Assembly: GCA_036426205.1 (NCBI GenBank)
Contig: CM071568.1
Coordinates: forward strand, 232,696,427-232,760,426
DNA: 64,000 nt
Reading direction: 5' to 3'
Source: Ascaphus truei
Lineage: Eukaryota > Chordata > Amphibia > Anura > Ascaphidae
A program made the position numbers and the translations under genes. A model generated the notes under the pieces. That model worked only from the letters and a program-made list of their open reading frames with translations, did not search any database and had not been told where the DNA came from. Of the stretch, positions 11,797 to 23,650 are shown in pieces; the stretch's first letter is position 1; every line of letters begins with the position of its first letter.

Positions 11797-13110
11797 TATA
11801 TAGCCACTGTAAATATACTGTATGTTCATTTGCATGTCTTAGACAGGTCTGCAACCCTGTTCCTTCCCATTGTCACCGGCATACAGCGCTTCCACTGCAG
11901 CAAGGGATTCTGGGAAATGACATGCAATGAGCACTCAGTGCCACCTTTTGTCTCAAGCTCGTATTACACAAGCCAATCCTCAAGCCAATGCATGCGTGTT
12001 TTAAACACAGCTTTTAAACAGAGGCTGATGAGATGCAAAGCCAGTAGACCTACTCACATACATGTTTCAAACCTTGATGGGTATCATCAGTGTGAGGCTG
12101 GTCTTAATGGCAAGCAGGTTGAGACTAGACTATGTAATCACCACTGTCATTAAGGTTATGGTGGGAAAAAAAGTGACAAAACCCTCCACAGTAAAGCATA
12201 AGCCACTGTAAATATTACTGTATGTTCATTTGCATGTCTTAGACAGGTCTGGCAACCCTGTCTTTTCCCCATTGTTTCCACCCAGCATACAGCGCTTCCC
12301 TGCAGCAAGGGAAGTTCTGGGAAATGACATGCAAATGAGCACTTCAGTGCCACCTTTTGTCTCAAGCTCGTATTACACAAGCCAATCCTCAAGCCAATGT
12401 CTATGCTGTTTTAAACACAGCTTTTAAACAGAGGCTGGGATGAGATGCAAAGCCAGCATTAGACCTACTCACATACATGTTTCAACCTTGTAGGGGTACA
12501 TTCAGTGTGAGCTTGTGGTCTTAATGGCAGCAGGTTTGAGACTAGACTAGGTAATCACCACTGTCATTAAGGTATGGTGGGTAAAAAAGTGACAAAAACG
12601 CTCCACAGTAAAGCATAAAGCCACTGTAAATATTACTGTATGTTCTTGCATGTCTTAGACAGGTCTCAACCCTGTCTTTCATTGTCACCCACATGACAGC
12701 GCTTCCATCTGCAGCAAGGGATTCTGGGAAATGGACATGCAAGATGAGCACGTCAGGTGCCACCTGTTGTGATCGAAGTGTATGCCTTACACAAGGCCAA
12801 TCTTAGTTCAAGCCAATGCATGCTGTTTTAAACACAGCTTTTAAACAGAGGCTGTTTATATATATATATATATATATATAGCAACTGTAAATATTACTGT
12901 ATATTCATTTGCATGTCTTAGACAGGTCTGCAACCCTGTCTTTCACCATTATCACTCAGCACACAGCACTTCCACTGCAGCAAGGGATTCTGGGAAATGA
13001 CAAGCAAATGAGCACACAGTGCCACCTTTTATCTCAAGCTCACATTACATGAACAACCCTTAGCCAATGCATGCTGCTTTAGACACAGCTTTCAAGCAAG
13101 GGCTCCATAA
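11797..13110 (+). repeat. Satellite array, ~400-bp monomer with two opposed octamers
   Basis: Four consecutive units begin with GCCACTGTAAATATTACTG or close variants at about 11802, 12201, 12620 and 12879. Spacings are about 399 and 419 bp; the third unit is cut short by a TA microsatellite. Each full unit has TTTGCATGTCTTAGACAGG, then GGGATTCTGGGAAATGACAT, GCAAATGAGCAC and GCCACCTTTTGTCTCAAGC. It ends in a GGTGGGTAAAAAAGTGAC-like segment. The blocks CATTTGCATGTC and GACATGCAAATG are inverted copies about 110 bp apart. Related monomers lie at 32100-32345, 40085-40760 and 41057-41185. Confidence 0.9.
12852..12880. repeat. TA microsatellite inside the satellite
   Basis: A TATATA run replaces the end of the third satellite unit and directly precedes the fourth. 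Confidence 0.9.
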
Positions 13111-13331
13111 CCCAAAAGACGGGCAGGGAATACCTACCCTCCAATATATAATATTGCGGGAATGAGGGTACCTGGACATTGAGGGACTGCGAATCAGGTA
13201 AGGTCCCAGGTGGGATTGCTGCTTTTGAAAATTGTGAAGCGGGGGCATCCTGACACAGGTTAAGGGGTTCAGGAAATTAGTCATTCACATCTGGCTTTTT
13301 TTTCTAGATTAGTGAGGTCATCTGACATTTA

Positions 13332-13352
13332 TACACACACACACACACACAC
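13332..13352. repeat. CA microsatellite
   Basis: A short ACACAC run follows the satellite array. The next 300 bases have no coding signal. Confidence 0.9.
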
Positions 13353-13668
13353 CAAGCACACACGTAACAAGGACTAATAGTGTTAAAGTATAAATGTAAT
13401 ACAATAAATAAACTGTTGTCAAAAATGAATGTTATTAGTCATTTCTAGGAATGTATTCATTTTCTTTTAAAAGGCGGGACTGGGGGTGGGGCTGGGGCAT
13501 GGCTTTGGCAGGGCATGGGGTGGGGCTAGGTGGTGAGTAAATGTTTTTGTTCGGCGAGTAGATTTTTGGGTGATTTGTCAAGCACTGTATACAGTATTAC
13601 AATTAATGGAGCGCTGAAAATACTTTTTTTTTTTGCTGTGCAGGCTCTATAAATGAAGTCTGCCATTC

Positions 13669-14242
13669 TGTAGACGGACGTTCACAGAGGTACACAATTG
13701 GAGACTTTATAAGGTGAAATTATAATAAGCTTTATTGTGCCTTTTCCTTTTCATCAGGAAATTATCCAAACACAGGGGGGAACAAAACTTCCATTCACTT
13801 GGGAGTATTTCTAGTGAAATCCTTGCAATTAGTTCACATCTCCATTAGTTAAGCATTTCTCCCATCCCAAACACATAGCATGAAAATAAGCAGATATAAG
13901 CAGTCTCTTAATAATGAAAGTCTTATCTGTTTATCAGCTGTAGAGTAAGCTTCTCTGCTCTCCTGGAACCGCACCCGTGCGTGCACAGAAAACTATCAGC
14001 ATCCAGGTTTAGAAGTCTTATTGGGTGTCTTGCAATCAGCTCTGCTGTGTAGCTGGCAGAGCTCAAGACATTGTGGTATCTCCAAAGGTCAGCTCTCAGT
14101 CAGAGCTAAGGAGTCAGTCACTTCCTGTCTCAAAGGCAGGCTTTTTGTAAACAATCTAATCAGGCAGGTGGTGTTTAGTAATTAACTACCACACTGCTAG
14201 ATTAAAGGAACATTACTGAACATGGATAAGTCCCCTGTTACA
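13669..14242 (-). mobile_element. Solo LTR with 5-bp target duplication
   Basis: It begins TGTAGACGG and ends CCCCTGTTACA. CATTC lies immediately on both sides (13664-13668 and 14243-14247). A reverse-complement poly(A) signal (AGCTTTATTG, about 13728) sits near the left end, so the LTR reads on the minus strand. There are no internal genes; it is a solo LTR left by recombination. The superfamily is probably gypsy or ERV, based on the 5-bp duplication and TG...CA ends. Confidence 0.8.
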
Positions 14243-14344
14243 CATTCCTAATGTTGTTTACAGAGAATGTAAGTACCCTCCCATGCCTTCCCCCTTATCT
14301 CATTGTCTCATCGCATTACAATCCATAAAGCCTGCCCCTTGTAT

Positions 14345-14520
14345 CAGACGGATGGTGTGTGTGTGTTTGTGCGATGCTGGGTCTGTGTGTGTGACATGCT
14401 GGGTGTGTGTGAGATGCTGTGTCTATTGTGTGTGAGATGCTGTGTGTGTTGTGTGTGTGTGATGCTGTGTGTTTATGTATGCAAGGTGCTGCGTGTGTGT
14501 GTATGAGATTCTGGGTATGC
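14345..14520. repeat. GT-rich microsatellite/minisatellite
   Basis: Irregular GTGTGTGT runs are separated by GAGATGCTG-type interruptions. Frames across it are compositional artefacts. Confidence 0.9.
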
Positions 14521-14711
14521 ATGCATGTGTGCGATACCAAGTGCCAGAAGGGGGCGGGAGAGCTTAGTTGATCGCTGCCTGTCCCATGGGAGCTCCACCA
14601 GGTGACAGAGGAGAAAATCTGTAGAGCTTGTGTCCGACGGCCCCCCTTGTGTCCGACGATGCCCTCCCATGTCTCCCTTGGCCCCCCCCCTTGTCTCCCA
14701 TGCCTCCTCTT

Positions 14712-15105
14712 GTCTCCAGTCAGTAACCTACCCACCCAGTCACCCACCCAGTCACCCACCCACCCACCCACCCAGTCACCCAGTCAACCACCCAGTCAAC
14801 CACCCAGTCACCCACCCAGTCCCCCACCCTGTCACCCACCCTGTCTCTCTCTGTCACCTCCCCATCTCCCATTCACCCTCCAGTCAGTAACCTACCCACC
14901 CAGTCAGTCATAGTCACTCACCCAGTCAGTCAGTCACCCACCCAGTCAGTCAGTCACCCACCGTGTCACCCAGTCACCCACCCTGTCACTCAGTCACCCA
15001 CCCTGTCACCCACCCAGTCTCAGCCTGTCACCACCCAGTCTCATCCTGTATCACCCTGTCACCCACCCTGTCACCCATTTTGTCTCACCCTGTCACCCAC
15101 TCTTT
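14712..15105. repeat. CACCCAGT minisatellite
   Basis: Tandem CACCCAGTCACCCACC and variant units (CACCCTGT) repeat over about 390 bp. The proline/serine-rich open frames across it follow from the repeat and are not genes. Confidence 0.95.
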
Positions 15106-15114
15106 CATATGCAT

Positions 15115-15350
15115 GAAGTAAACTGTTATCTTTATCAGTGTGTGTATTATTGCATTTTGTCCTATGATGTGGTTATCCAACATAGTAGGATCCCACACAT
15201 GTGGAGGCGCTGTCACCAGACGGATCAGGCACACCACTGACTCCCAGCAGCGGAGGTTCAGGCCTCCTGTGAGCCATAGGTAAAGCACCACACACACCGT
15301 AGCCACCAATATCTCCCATGGGGTGGGGGAAACTGCGCTACACACAGAAA
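15115..15350 (-). repeat. LTR fragment related to 54570-54740 (inverted)
   Basis: CAGCGGAGGTTCAGGCCTCC, GACGGATCAGG and GGGGTGGGGGAAAC occur here. The reverse complements of the same blocks occur at 54580-54730. The 54.5-kb copy is longer and has TGTAGCA-like ends. Confidence 0.65.
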
Positions 15351-15359
15351 CCAAACAGG

Positions 15360-15860
15360 ATTGAAAGTAGAAAATACAGGAGGGGAAGGGGGCAGTGTGA
15401 CATGGTGGAATGTCCCACCCTTCTGAAGGGCATGCAAGGGGTTAACTGCAGCTACAAGGCATCATGTGTGTGTGGTGACCCCTGATACTGACACAAGTAT
15501 CCAATCAGCAGAGGAGGCGAGGCCTCTACTAGGAAGTATGAGACAGGCCTATGTAGTCCCTCTGCAACAGAAAAGTTACAGTAGGGAACCATGGAGGGGG
15601 AGATTTTGGGAAAGCAGTATTTGAAGAGGAGGGTTGCTACTCCCCTCATTGACCTCATCTCCCTCCTTAGACACACTGGAGCATCAGAAGGTCAGGAGTG
15701 GGAGGAGAGTCTTGAATTTGAATTTGAGGCAGAAATGTGTTTAGATTTTGCTTGTCTCGGATTCTGATTTGAAATATGAACTTGCGGTCTGATTAATACG
15801 AACTGCAAATGTTTTAGTCAGTTCGGGAATACGGACAACACCTAAGTTCAGAATGTGCCC
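15360..15860. other. No gene seen
   Basis: Unremarkable single-copy-looking sequence with short frames, no splice-bounded coding signal and no repeat ends that I recognise. Confidence 0.4.
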
Positions 15861-15867
15861 ATTCTTA

Positions 15868-16012
15868 ATCATGATGTTAAGGATATCCCTGCTTCAGCAT
15901 ATGTCGAAGACTGAGCCATTGATTGAGCCACCTGTGCAGAAGCTCGGATATCCTCAAAACCTGACCTGTTGCGGGGTGTTAAGGACTGGAGTTGAGCACC
16001 ACTGTACTAGAG
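15868..16012. mobile_element. hAT-type palindromic MITE, degraded
   Basis: It contains GGATATCCCTGCTTCAGCA, GAGCCACCTGTGCAGAAGC, GGATATCCTCAAAACCTGAC and AGGACTGGAGTTGAGCACC. That is the fold-back order of a common vertebrate MITE (GGCCAACTCCAGTCCT at the end). Another half copy is at 58817-58915. Outer ends are decayed. Confidence 0.6.
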
Positions 16013-16016
16013 CTAC

Positions 16017-16700
16017 AGAAATGGCTTGAATCTGAGTTAACGCCTGTTCTGAGAGAGGTTTTTTGTGAAGTACCAAGTGACTATCTCCAAAAAAACTCCT
16101 TTATACAATATTTGGAGAGATATCTGTGAACAAAACTGAACACACCTGAGATACTGTACCTGGTAAATATACCAATTGTAATTATTTGAAAAACTTTGCA
16201 TATCAAAATAAACATATTTCCCTGGTAACTCAGGTGTGTTTAGTTTTGTTCAATCCTTTCCCTCCCTATTTCCCCCCTTCCCGCCCCCCCCCCCCCACCC
16301 CCCCATCTCTCTTGCAAAATCTATATTTCAGGGTCTCTATGGAGTAACGCCATCTATAGGTAAGACATACATAACCAAACGACCTTTAAGTTTAGTGAAT
16401 ATGCAATTTTACACCTCTTTTGCACATTATTTGTTCCACAAGTGCTTCTTAAGCTTAGTCATAAGTGAGACTACCAGAATTGAGTTTAATTGAGGGAATA
16501 CTATTAATATCCCAGACCTTCTTCAATATGTCATTGCTATGTATTGCTTTTTTTCATAATATAATTTTTTGGCCATTTCAAGGATTTCCTGTATGATCTA
16601 TAAGATCTATAATATCATAACATATATGATCTAAAAGTTCACCATGCCTCTCAGTTGAGATAGCTGTTGTGATAATGCTATCGCTGTAGGATTAGCTTTA
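16017..16700. other. No gene seen; C-rich tract at 16285-16304
   Basis: AT-rich sequence with one pyrimidine/poly-C tract after 16258. No coding or transposon signals are visible. Confidence 0.4.
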
Positions 16701-16716
16701 TGTTGACCCTCTAAAG

Positions 16717-17324
16717 CAGGGCTATCAAACTCACGGCCCACATGGTGTTGCCATGAGGCCCGAGGACCAACGGGGTGGCTGCGACCAGAGTCCCCTGCAC
16801 ATGGATGTAATGACGAGGTCCTGGTAAGTACTGGAAGTTGCTGCCAGGCCACCTCCTCCAACGCTGCTATGTACGCCTGCACATCTCACCTTCCCCCCCT
16901 GCTGGTGTGCACACACACCTGCACTGCCTCCCCTCACCTCTGCTAGGAATGATGGGGGAGAGGGAGAAGGATGGGGGAGACGGGGGGGAGGGAGAGAGAG
17001 AGAAGGATGGTGGTGAGAGAGAGAAGGGATGTGTTGAGAGAGAAGGGTTGGGGGAGGAGAGAAAGAAAGGATTGGGAGAAAAGGGATTGGAAAGGGGGTG
17101 GATGGATGAGGGAGAGAGGTAGATAGAGGTGGTATGGGGTGAGAGGATGGGGAGAAGAGGGAAATACCAGTGACTTTACGTATAATTTTTAAAAGGAAAA
17201 TGCAAGATAAATGCGTACACATAAGTTATAGTGACTCTTTTTAAAAGAAAATTCTGGTGCGATCCGAGTCTTGCAGTCAGACTTAACAATCAGCCCCCAT
17301 GCTATTCTGAGTTTGACGGACCTA
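16717..17324. mobile_element. Non-autonomous hAT element with 8-bp target duplication
   Basis: The left end is CAGGGCTATCAAACTCACGG. The right end, reverse-complemented, is TAGGTCCGTCAAACTCAG, which matches at 13 of the first 17 positions. Flanking octamers CTCTAAAG (16709-16716) and CCCTAAAG (17325-17332) differ at one base, as expected for an old hAT 8-bp duplication. The interior is non-coding and includes a GA-rich minisatellite at 16950-17150. Confidence 0.75.
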
Positions 17325-17332
17325 CCCTAAAG

Positions 17333-19470
17333 TATTAGTTGTTGTAGATAGAGAATTGATTTATATTTGTTATTTTGTTATTTTTTAGGTGCAATTAACT
17401 GGTTCCTCAAGTCAACTTTGTGCGCTTCCAGGATAACACTGGAAATATTTGGGGACTGATTTCAGTCCAAGTAATCAACAATGACTTGTATCTCTGGGAA
17501 ATAAATATTGCATTGCAAAAAACTTTCATAAAGTCTCCAGCAAAAGGTATGGAGAGGAGGGAGAACCTGGCTCAGATTCATTTTGATGGGGTATGGTACA
17601 GTATAGACATGAAATGGTGACAATTCTTTTATCTTTGAGTGAAGGAATAAAAACAAAACAATATAAAGGGCGCTCCTGATCTCACAAATTAAAGTGCAAT
17701 TCATGATATTTCAAGTAAATAAACCTAGTAAATTATTTTTAAAAGTGTTCACTATCGTGAAAAAAGTGTTTTCAATAACTTGTTAATAATATACAATGTG
17801 ACATAGGTGAATAAAAAAAAACATGCTGTTCTTAAACCTTTATTTTTCAGGATTTGTTTGCAAATTCTTCCAAAAGTAGAGATCTTTGGAAAGTTTGGGG
17901 AGCGCAGGTACCAAAGAGGAAGAAATAAATACACAATGTTGCAATATTGTTTCTCAAAAAATTGTTAAAGTGATAATCTGGTGGAATCACACTCACATTT
18001 TCTATAAAAATACTTTTTTAAAGCGTGTATGCATTGGATAAAGGACAAGTTGGGAACTCTGAACTTCAGAAGTTTTTCTCCCCAATAGCTTTAGATATCT
18101 TAGAGTGAAAAGAGAGGAATACAATAGTGCAGATGGTAGCACTAATATACATTTTATAGAAACAATGGAACATCAAAGTCAGCACTCACACTTTGTTAGA
18201 TATAACAACAGATCAGATAACATTTTATTTGAGAAAGATGGAAAGAGACAGTCTCAGCTATCTCACCGAATCCCACCCTGGTCTTGGCATCCCTCGTGAT
18301 GTGTCCGTGTCACTTCCAGTGGACAGTTTCCAGTTGCAGGGACCTCTGTCAGACTGTGTCTCAGCAGTGTCTTCAAGGATTACAGCTCAAAGCTTTTTGC
18401 CTCTATACTTCCCCAGGAGTCATAATCTAGTGTGTGCTTCACATTTAGTTAAGGGAAGTCTTCTCTTTCTAGGAAAATCCAATCCCTGTACATTGAGTGA
18501 GAATAACTTAAGATCCATGTTGTATATTAAGGTTGCATAACAATTCAAATGCCTACATCCCAGACTAGAGTATAGATAAAATAAGGAATAGAGGAGTAGT
18601 AATATGTGATGATATGGAAGGGAGGGAGCATGGGAAAAACAGACCAAGGGAAAAACAGACCAAGGGAAAAACCTATTAATGTTGGACTGCATTGGTCATA
18701 TAGTAATGCTTAGCAAAAAATAACATAATAACAAGAACCATAGAGAACAAACTGCTTGGGAGGACTTGAGATAGGTCTCCACAGGTCAAAACGGTTATCA
18801 TAGAGTAATTATATAAGTGTAGGTAAATTATTTTTTGGATTTTTTTTTTAAAGGCCATGATGTATTATTGTGAGACACCCATGAGTGTACATACATATAG
18901 TATCAGCTGGTCCATACACTTATAGTCTAAAAGGATATAATCAGTGCAAGTTTTCAAGGATCCTTCTGAGAATGTGTGGTGGTGTCCATTGATTTGGTTG
19001 ATCCAGGCCCTCAAGCTTTTCTTGGGATGGGTGATCTTAGATCAGCCACGGATGGTACAAGAAAACTCTTCTCCACAGGAATTGTCATTCGAGTAATGGG
19101 TAGAGAGGCTTGAAGGATCAATGATTTTAGGAAGGCTTCACCCTCATCTAGATCCTTCAGCAGAACATGAATTCTATTTTGGGACACTATCAGGCAAAAC
19201 AGAAATCCTCATATACAGATGTAGCTGACATTATTGCAATTCAGGGCTCTAAAGCAGGACATACATAAAGTTTAAAAACAGTCACTTGCAAGAAGGAAGC
19301 AGGGCTATCGTGCCATTTCACAGTGTGATCCAACAAAAATCTCTGTATTTTTCTAGAGTGATTAAAAAAATATCAGGAAGATTTAAACCTCCTATTCATC
19401 CCTAATAATCTTTTCTGTGTTCCTACAGGCTCTAGTAAGTCCTCCTCCATCTTTAAATAATGCATAAAAA
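17333..19470. other. No gene recognised in ~2.1 kb
   Basis: AT-rich sequence. A plus-strand frame at 17420-17620 is open for 66 codons and follows a pyrimidine-AG. It has no family I recognise and no good donor site, so I leave it unannotated. A 16-bp block (GGGAAAAACAGACCAA) is duplicated at about 18632-18668. The rest shows nothing. Confidence 0.35.
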
Positions 19471-19473
19471 TGC

Positions 19474-20200
19474 TGTCACGGTAGACCACAGTCTTGGCAG
19501 GATTGCAAACACCAGGCAGAACAAGAGAGTTAAATAATGCAAATTTAGGGAGCAACAAAGTACATGTACAAGGTAATAACTCACCAGAACTTGGTAGGGT
19601 GCTGCCAAAGCTAGCTTACCCTAGATGTCACCTTGTGCCGTTCGTCCATCTGTCAAGCCCAGTAACAAGGGATGCGCTTCTATGGTCCACAGTTCACTAT
19701 ACCAGTTGGTCAACGATGAATAACTGTGGAGCCATGGTCGGTATCAACTGGTATAAGCCCTTAGCCTCCATCTGAAATCATGGAGGATGGAGTGACAACC
19801 AATCAGTGGAGACCTTTACTCCACTGAGCCAATTGTGTGCCCTGGGCTTGACCAGATAGATCAATCAAGGTTGTGGGTCATGACAGCACCTAAGGACAGC
19901 CCCAGGGGGCAGAGCTTGGTGAGCATGGGAAATTGGAACTGATCAATGGGAATCAAGCCAGCGGGTTTGGACCCAGGCCTCGATTCCCAATTATAGTTCC
20001 ATACCTCCTTCAGGGGAAAAAGTCCAGCTGCTGGGGAGAGAATTATACTTTGCTTTTGGAGTATGCACCCCCCAGCAGGAAGACTTGCCCTACCCCACCT
20101 CATCATTGTCCAGAGACACTGCACCTTGCCCCACACAAAGGCTATTCCCTGACTCAGTGTATGCTAGTTACTCAACCCTTGTTAGTGGCCAGGCATACAA
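19474..20200 (-). repeat. LTR-like retroelement fragment
   Basis: It starts TGTCACGGTAG, a common gypsy LTR edge, and has the mixed GC-rich composition of an LTR. No matching CA end or target duplication was found, so the right limit is a guess. Confidence 0.3.
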
Positions 20201-20549
20201 TGAGTCATTAATAAAATACATAGAAACATAATGTGATTAAAAACTGATACACACATTACAAGATAGCCCTGCAACAGATACCTAACTGCCTTAGGCATTA
20301 ATAGAGTTGGTAGTAATTTTGAGGCCCAGAGATGGCCATTTTGACCCAGTAAGTGAGTTGAAATCTTGACTTGTAGAGCGGGCTTAACCTTTATTATGCT
20401 ACCACTACCATCAAAATCCCCTTCCGCAAATCCCCTAGCACTGTGAGAAGACATATCGAGACACCTCTAAAAGCTCACTGACGTGAGGGCAAGGGATTCC
20501 TAAAGGTGTGTCAGTCACATTTGAAGGAGGATACTACAGTACCTTAAAC

Positions 20550-22003
20550 ATTTATTTATTTATCAAGTGTTTTACCTGAAAGTAATACATTGAGAGTTAC
20601 CTCTCGTTTTCAAGTATAGGAAAGGAGTTATAATGACAAATACATGGTTTCAAATACATAGTTACAATGACTGAAAAGGGCTATACAGTACATTATATAC
20701 AATACATTGCATGCACAGTTAAAGATAATACATATTATAGGCGTATGTAACAGGTACAGACCAGATTAAAATGTTAGACAGCTTTAGTTTTTAAAGAACA
20801 TAGACTGGTGGCGGCAGTCAGAGTCTACGGTAGACTGTTCCAGTTGTGGGGTGCACGGTAAGAGAAGGAGGAGCGGCCGGATACTTTGTTTAACCTTGGG
20901 ACCATGAACAGTCTTTTGGAGTCAAATCTCAGATGATATGAGCTGCATGTGGTAGGGGTGAAGAGCTTGTTCAAATAGGTGGGTAGTTTGCCCAGAAGGC
21001 AAGACAGGAGAGATGAACTTTGTGCCTAGACTCAAATGATGACCAATCTAGTTCTTTGAGCATTTTGCAGTGATGCGTGTTATAATTGCATTGGGGGACA
21101 ACGCTGCATATTAAGTTGAAGAGAGTATCACGTTTGCCAAGGTGAGTTTGGGGTGCCGTGCCATATACTATGTCCCCATAGTCTATAATTGGCAGCAGCA
21201 TCTGCTGTGCAATGCGCTTTCTGACAGCAGACATAGGGAGGATTTGTTCCTATATAGTACACCTAGTTTGGCATAAGTTTTGGATGTCAGGGTATCAATG
21301 TGCAACCCAAATATTAAATGGGAGTCAAACCATATGCCTAAATATTTGAAACTAGTAACAGGGGCTAGGACAGTATTGGAGTTGGTTCTGGTCTGTAGCT
21401 CCTTCATTGGAAGCTTTAGAAATTTAACCTTGGTCCCAAATACTATTGTTACAGTCTTGTCAATGTTTAGAAACAGTTTTTTGGGGGTAAATCCAATTTT
21501 CAAGTCTCAAAAAGTCAGATTGAAGTATGTGTCAAAGGTCAGAGAGGCTAGGGCTGTGTGCATATAAGATTGTGTTATCTGCATACATGTGTATTGAGGC
21601 TCCCTTACAAGCTGTAGGAAGAGCATTAATGAACACTGAGAAGAGTAGGGGCCCCAGAACAGAGCCTTGCAAGACACCACAAGTGATATCCAAGGGGTTG
21701 GAGTTAGAGCCTGAGATAGACACATGTTGGGATCTACCTGATAGGTAGGAATGAAATCAGTTTAAATCATGCTTCCCTATTCCAGTGCACTGGAGATGGT
21801 TTAGCAATATAACATGATCAACAGTATCAAAAGCCTTTGTAAAATCTAGGAATATTGCACCAGTAAGTTATCCCAGTTCCATTCCACACTGGATCTCATT
21901 GGAAACTTTTAGCAGGGTAGTTACCGCGGACTGTTTGGGGCGAAAGACAGATTGGAATTGGCTAGGGAAATTTGCCTGGGTAATCGCTTAATTGGGAGTG
22001 AAC
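20550..22003 (-). pseudogene. L2/CR1-type LINE, RT C-terminal half and 3' UTR
   Basis: Minus-strand frames encode GVLQGSVLGPLLF and MYADNTILY (21532-21723), then FKYLGIWFD and the C-terminal domain down to about 20971. The non-coding tail reaches about 20550. These are RT motifs B, C and D of a non-LTR retrotransposon. The motif C catalytic pair (normally YADD) reads YADN, so one metal-binding Asp is lost, and the frame shifts at least twice. The upstream RT (23651-24036) and endonuclease (25073-26009) of the same copy lie to the right, separated by two later insertions. Clade within L2/CR1/Jockey is not resolved. Confidence 0.85.
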
Positions 22004-22017
22004 ATATTTTTCAATGA
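22004..22017. repeat. Left target duplication of the 22018-23636 insert
   Basis: ATATTTTTCAATGA occurs here and again at 23637-23650. LINE sequence continues on both sides. Confidence 0.85.
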
Positions 22018-23636
22018 GGCATACAATGAGGCTGTATGATTGCTGCCTGATGCTAACAGTGAGTGGGATGCTGGGGGCTTGCATTGCCTCTTACTTACCT
22101 CTGTCTTGGACTCCCCTTCTCCTCTGGATGTCTGGTGCAGCGTCATAGCAAGTATCTGGACATTTCCTTGCTCCACGGTAGCCTTTGGGACACTATCATT
22201 TTTGTCTGCCACAGCTTATATCAGTTACACCTAGCTGTGGCATTAGGGAGTTATTTTCTCATGTTTTTCTCCCTTGTTTTCTCTGCTGACTCATTGTTTC
22301 CATTTTAGTCTTTGAGGGGACCCCACCTCTGCATATTTTAGACATTTATTTTCTGTCTTTCTCTGGCTCTTTATTATAACTGCAAAACATACTGGACACC
22401 TAACAAGCTCCTATTAAACCCCCAAAAATACCCACAACATATATATAAGCATATGAGTGTCAGAGGAGTGCTACTGAGCAGCAATATGCATTAAAACCAG
22501 AGCATAACATAAACACAGACAAGCTCAGTTTTTGCACATCTAGTGAGACTCTATACACGGTACAGTGCCTAAATATATATGGTAAATATCTAATAAGTAA
22601 ATGGTCTTTTAGTTTGACATTTTTGGCCAAAATTTTGTAAGCCCCTGAGCCAACGCAAGGAGACCAAATATCAGGGGTCCCTAACGCTAATATAATTCTT
22701 AATAACCGGAGAAGACTATATAGTAAATCTGTCATATTAGCTGCAAAGTTCTGTCTGACTGAAGCTTTTATTAACCTGTACATTACCAGGAAAAGCACTC
22801 TGTATTAGAGATGTCACAGCCAAACTGCAAGCAGGCAAGTTCCCCTGAGTGGAAGATCATTCTTCCTGTTATTAAACAGGTTATTAAGAATTTATATTAG
22901 CGTTAGGGATATGTGGTCTGCCTTGGCGTTGGCTCAGGGGCTTACAACAATTTTGGCCAAAAATGTCAAACTAAAAGACCATTTACTTATTAGATATTTA
23001 TCCATATATATTTAGGCACTGTACCGTGTATGAGTCTCACTAGATGTGCTAAAAACTGAGCTTTGTCTGTGTTTTATGTTATGTCTCTGGTTTTAATCTT
23101 TATTATAACTGCCAGGGTTTAGCCACCACCTTCTGGCTACACAGCATCTAGGGTATTCATTTATTATATATTCATTGTTGCTCTTTTTTCTGTGTTTACT
23201 TAGGTTTGTGTAGATATTGTTTTTTTTCAGTCATTTGTATTATCATGTGTTGCTGATCGGCCGATCTCCATTGCATTTCCAGGGGAAATTATTTTCCCCT
23301 GGATTTGCATTATCATACCGATGTATTTTGCATGTTACATATTTTGGGTCTCTACATTTTTATTGTGTATTCTTTGGTTCAGCAGTGTTCATTTAGTATG
23401 TGTTTAGGTATATTTTAATATTATTTTTGTGTTTTTGTATTGCTAATAAAATCCATTTTGTACTTTCACATATTTTTGTGTGCTTTCAAATAACCCTCTT
23501 TTTCTTTTTGTGTTCGTATATCATATTTGGTTGTTAGCACCGCCAGAGGGTAAATTTAACCCCTACATCTGGCCTAGTGATTTATTTTGATCTATGGGGA
23601 TGGTTTTGATTGCGGCACCAACTCTGTGTGTTTGTT
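22018..23636. mobile_element. 1.6-kb insertion in the LINE, flanked by 14-bp duplication
   Basis: It interrupts the LINE between RT motifs and is flanked by the perfect 14-bp repeat ATATTTTTCAATGA. A duplication of this length points to target-primed (non-LTR or Penelope-like) integration. No open coding region or transposase motif is seen. Itself it carries a nested insertion at 22384-23097. Family unknown to me. Confidence 0.7.
22384..23097. mobile_element. 714-bp nested hairpin insertion with 15-bp duplication
   Basis: It is flanked by CTTTATTATAACTGC at 22369-22383 and 23098-23112. Inside, about 22490-22716 and 22872-23097 are inverted copies of ~225 bp with ~155 bp between them. ATTAAAACCAGAG on the left pairs with CTCTGGTTTTAAT on the right. 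The right arm reaches the duplication; about 105 bases on the left are unpaired. No coding. Confidence 0.75.
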
Positions 23637-23650
23637 ATATTTTTCAATGA

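Noticed and set aside
11737..12153. 138-codon frame over the satellite
   Set aside because: Open only in one monomer and lost through indels in the next; the satellite has no preserved reading frame.
12690..13110. CRISPR-like or tRNA-array interpretation of the repeats
   Set aside because: Units are ~400 bp without spacers and show no cloverleaf.
14316..14913. Histidine/proline/serine-rich frames of 65-151 codons
   Set aside because: They translate GT and CACCCAGT tandem repeats.
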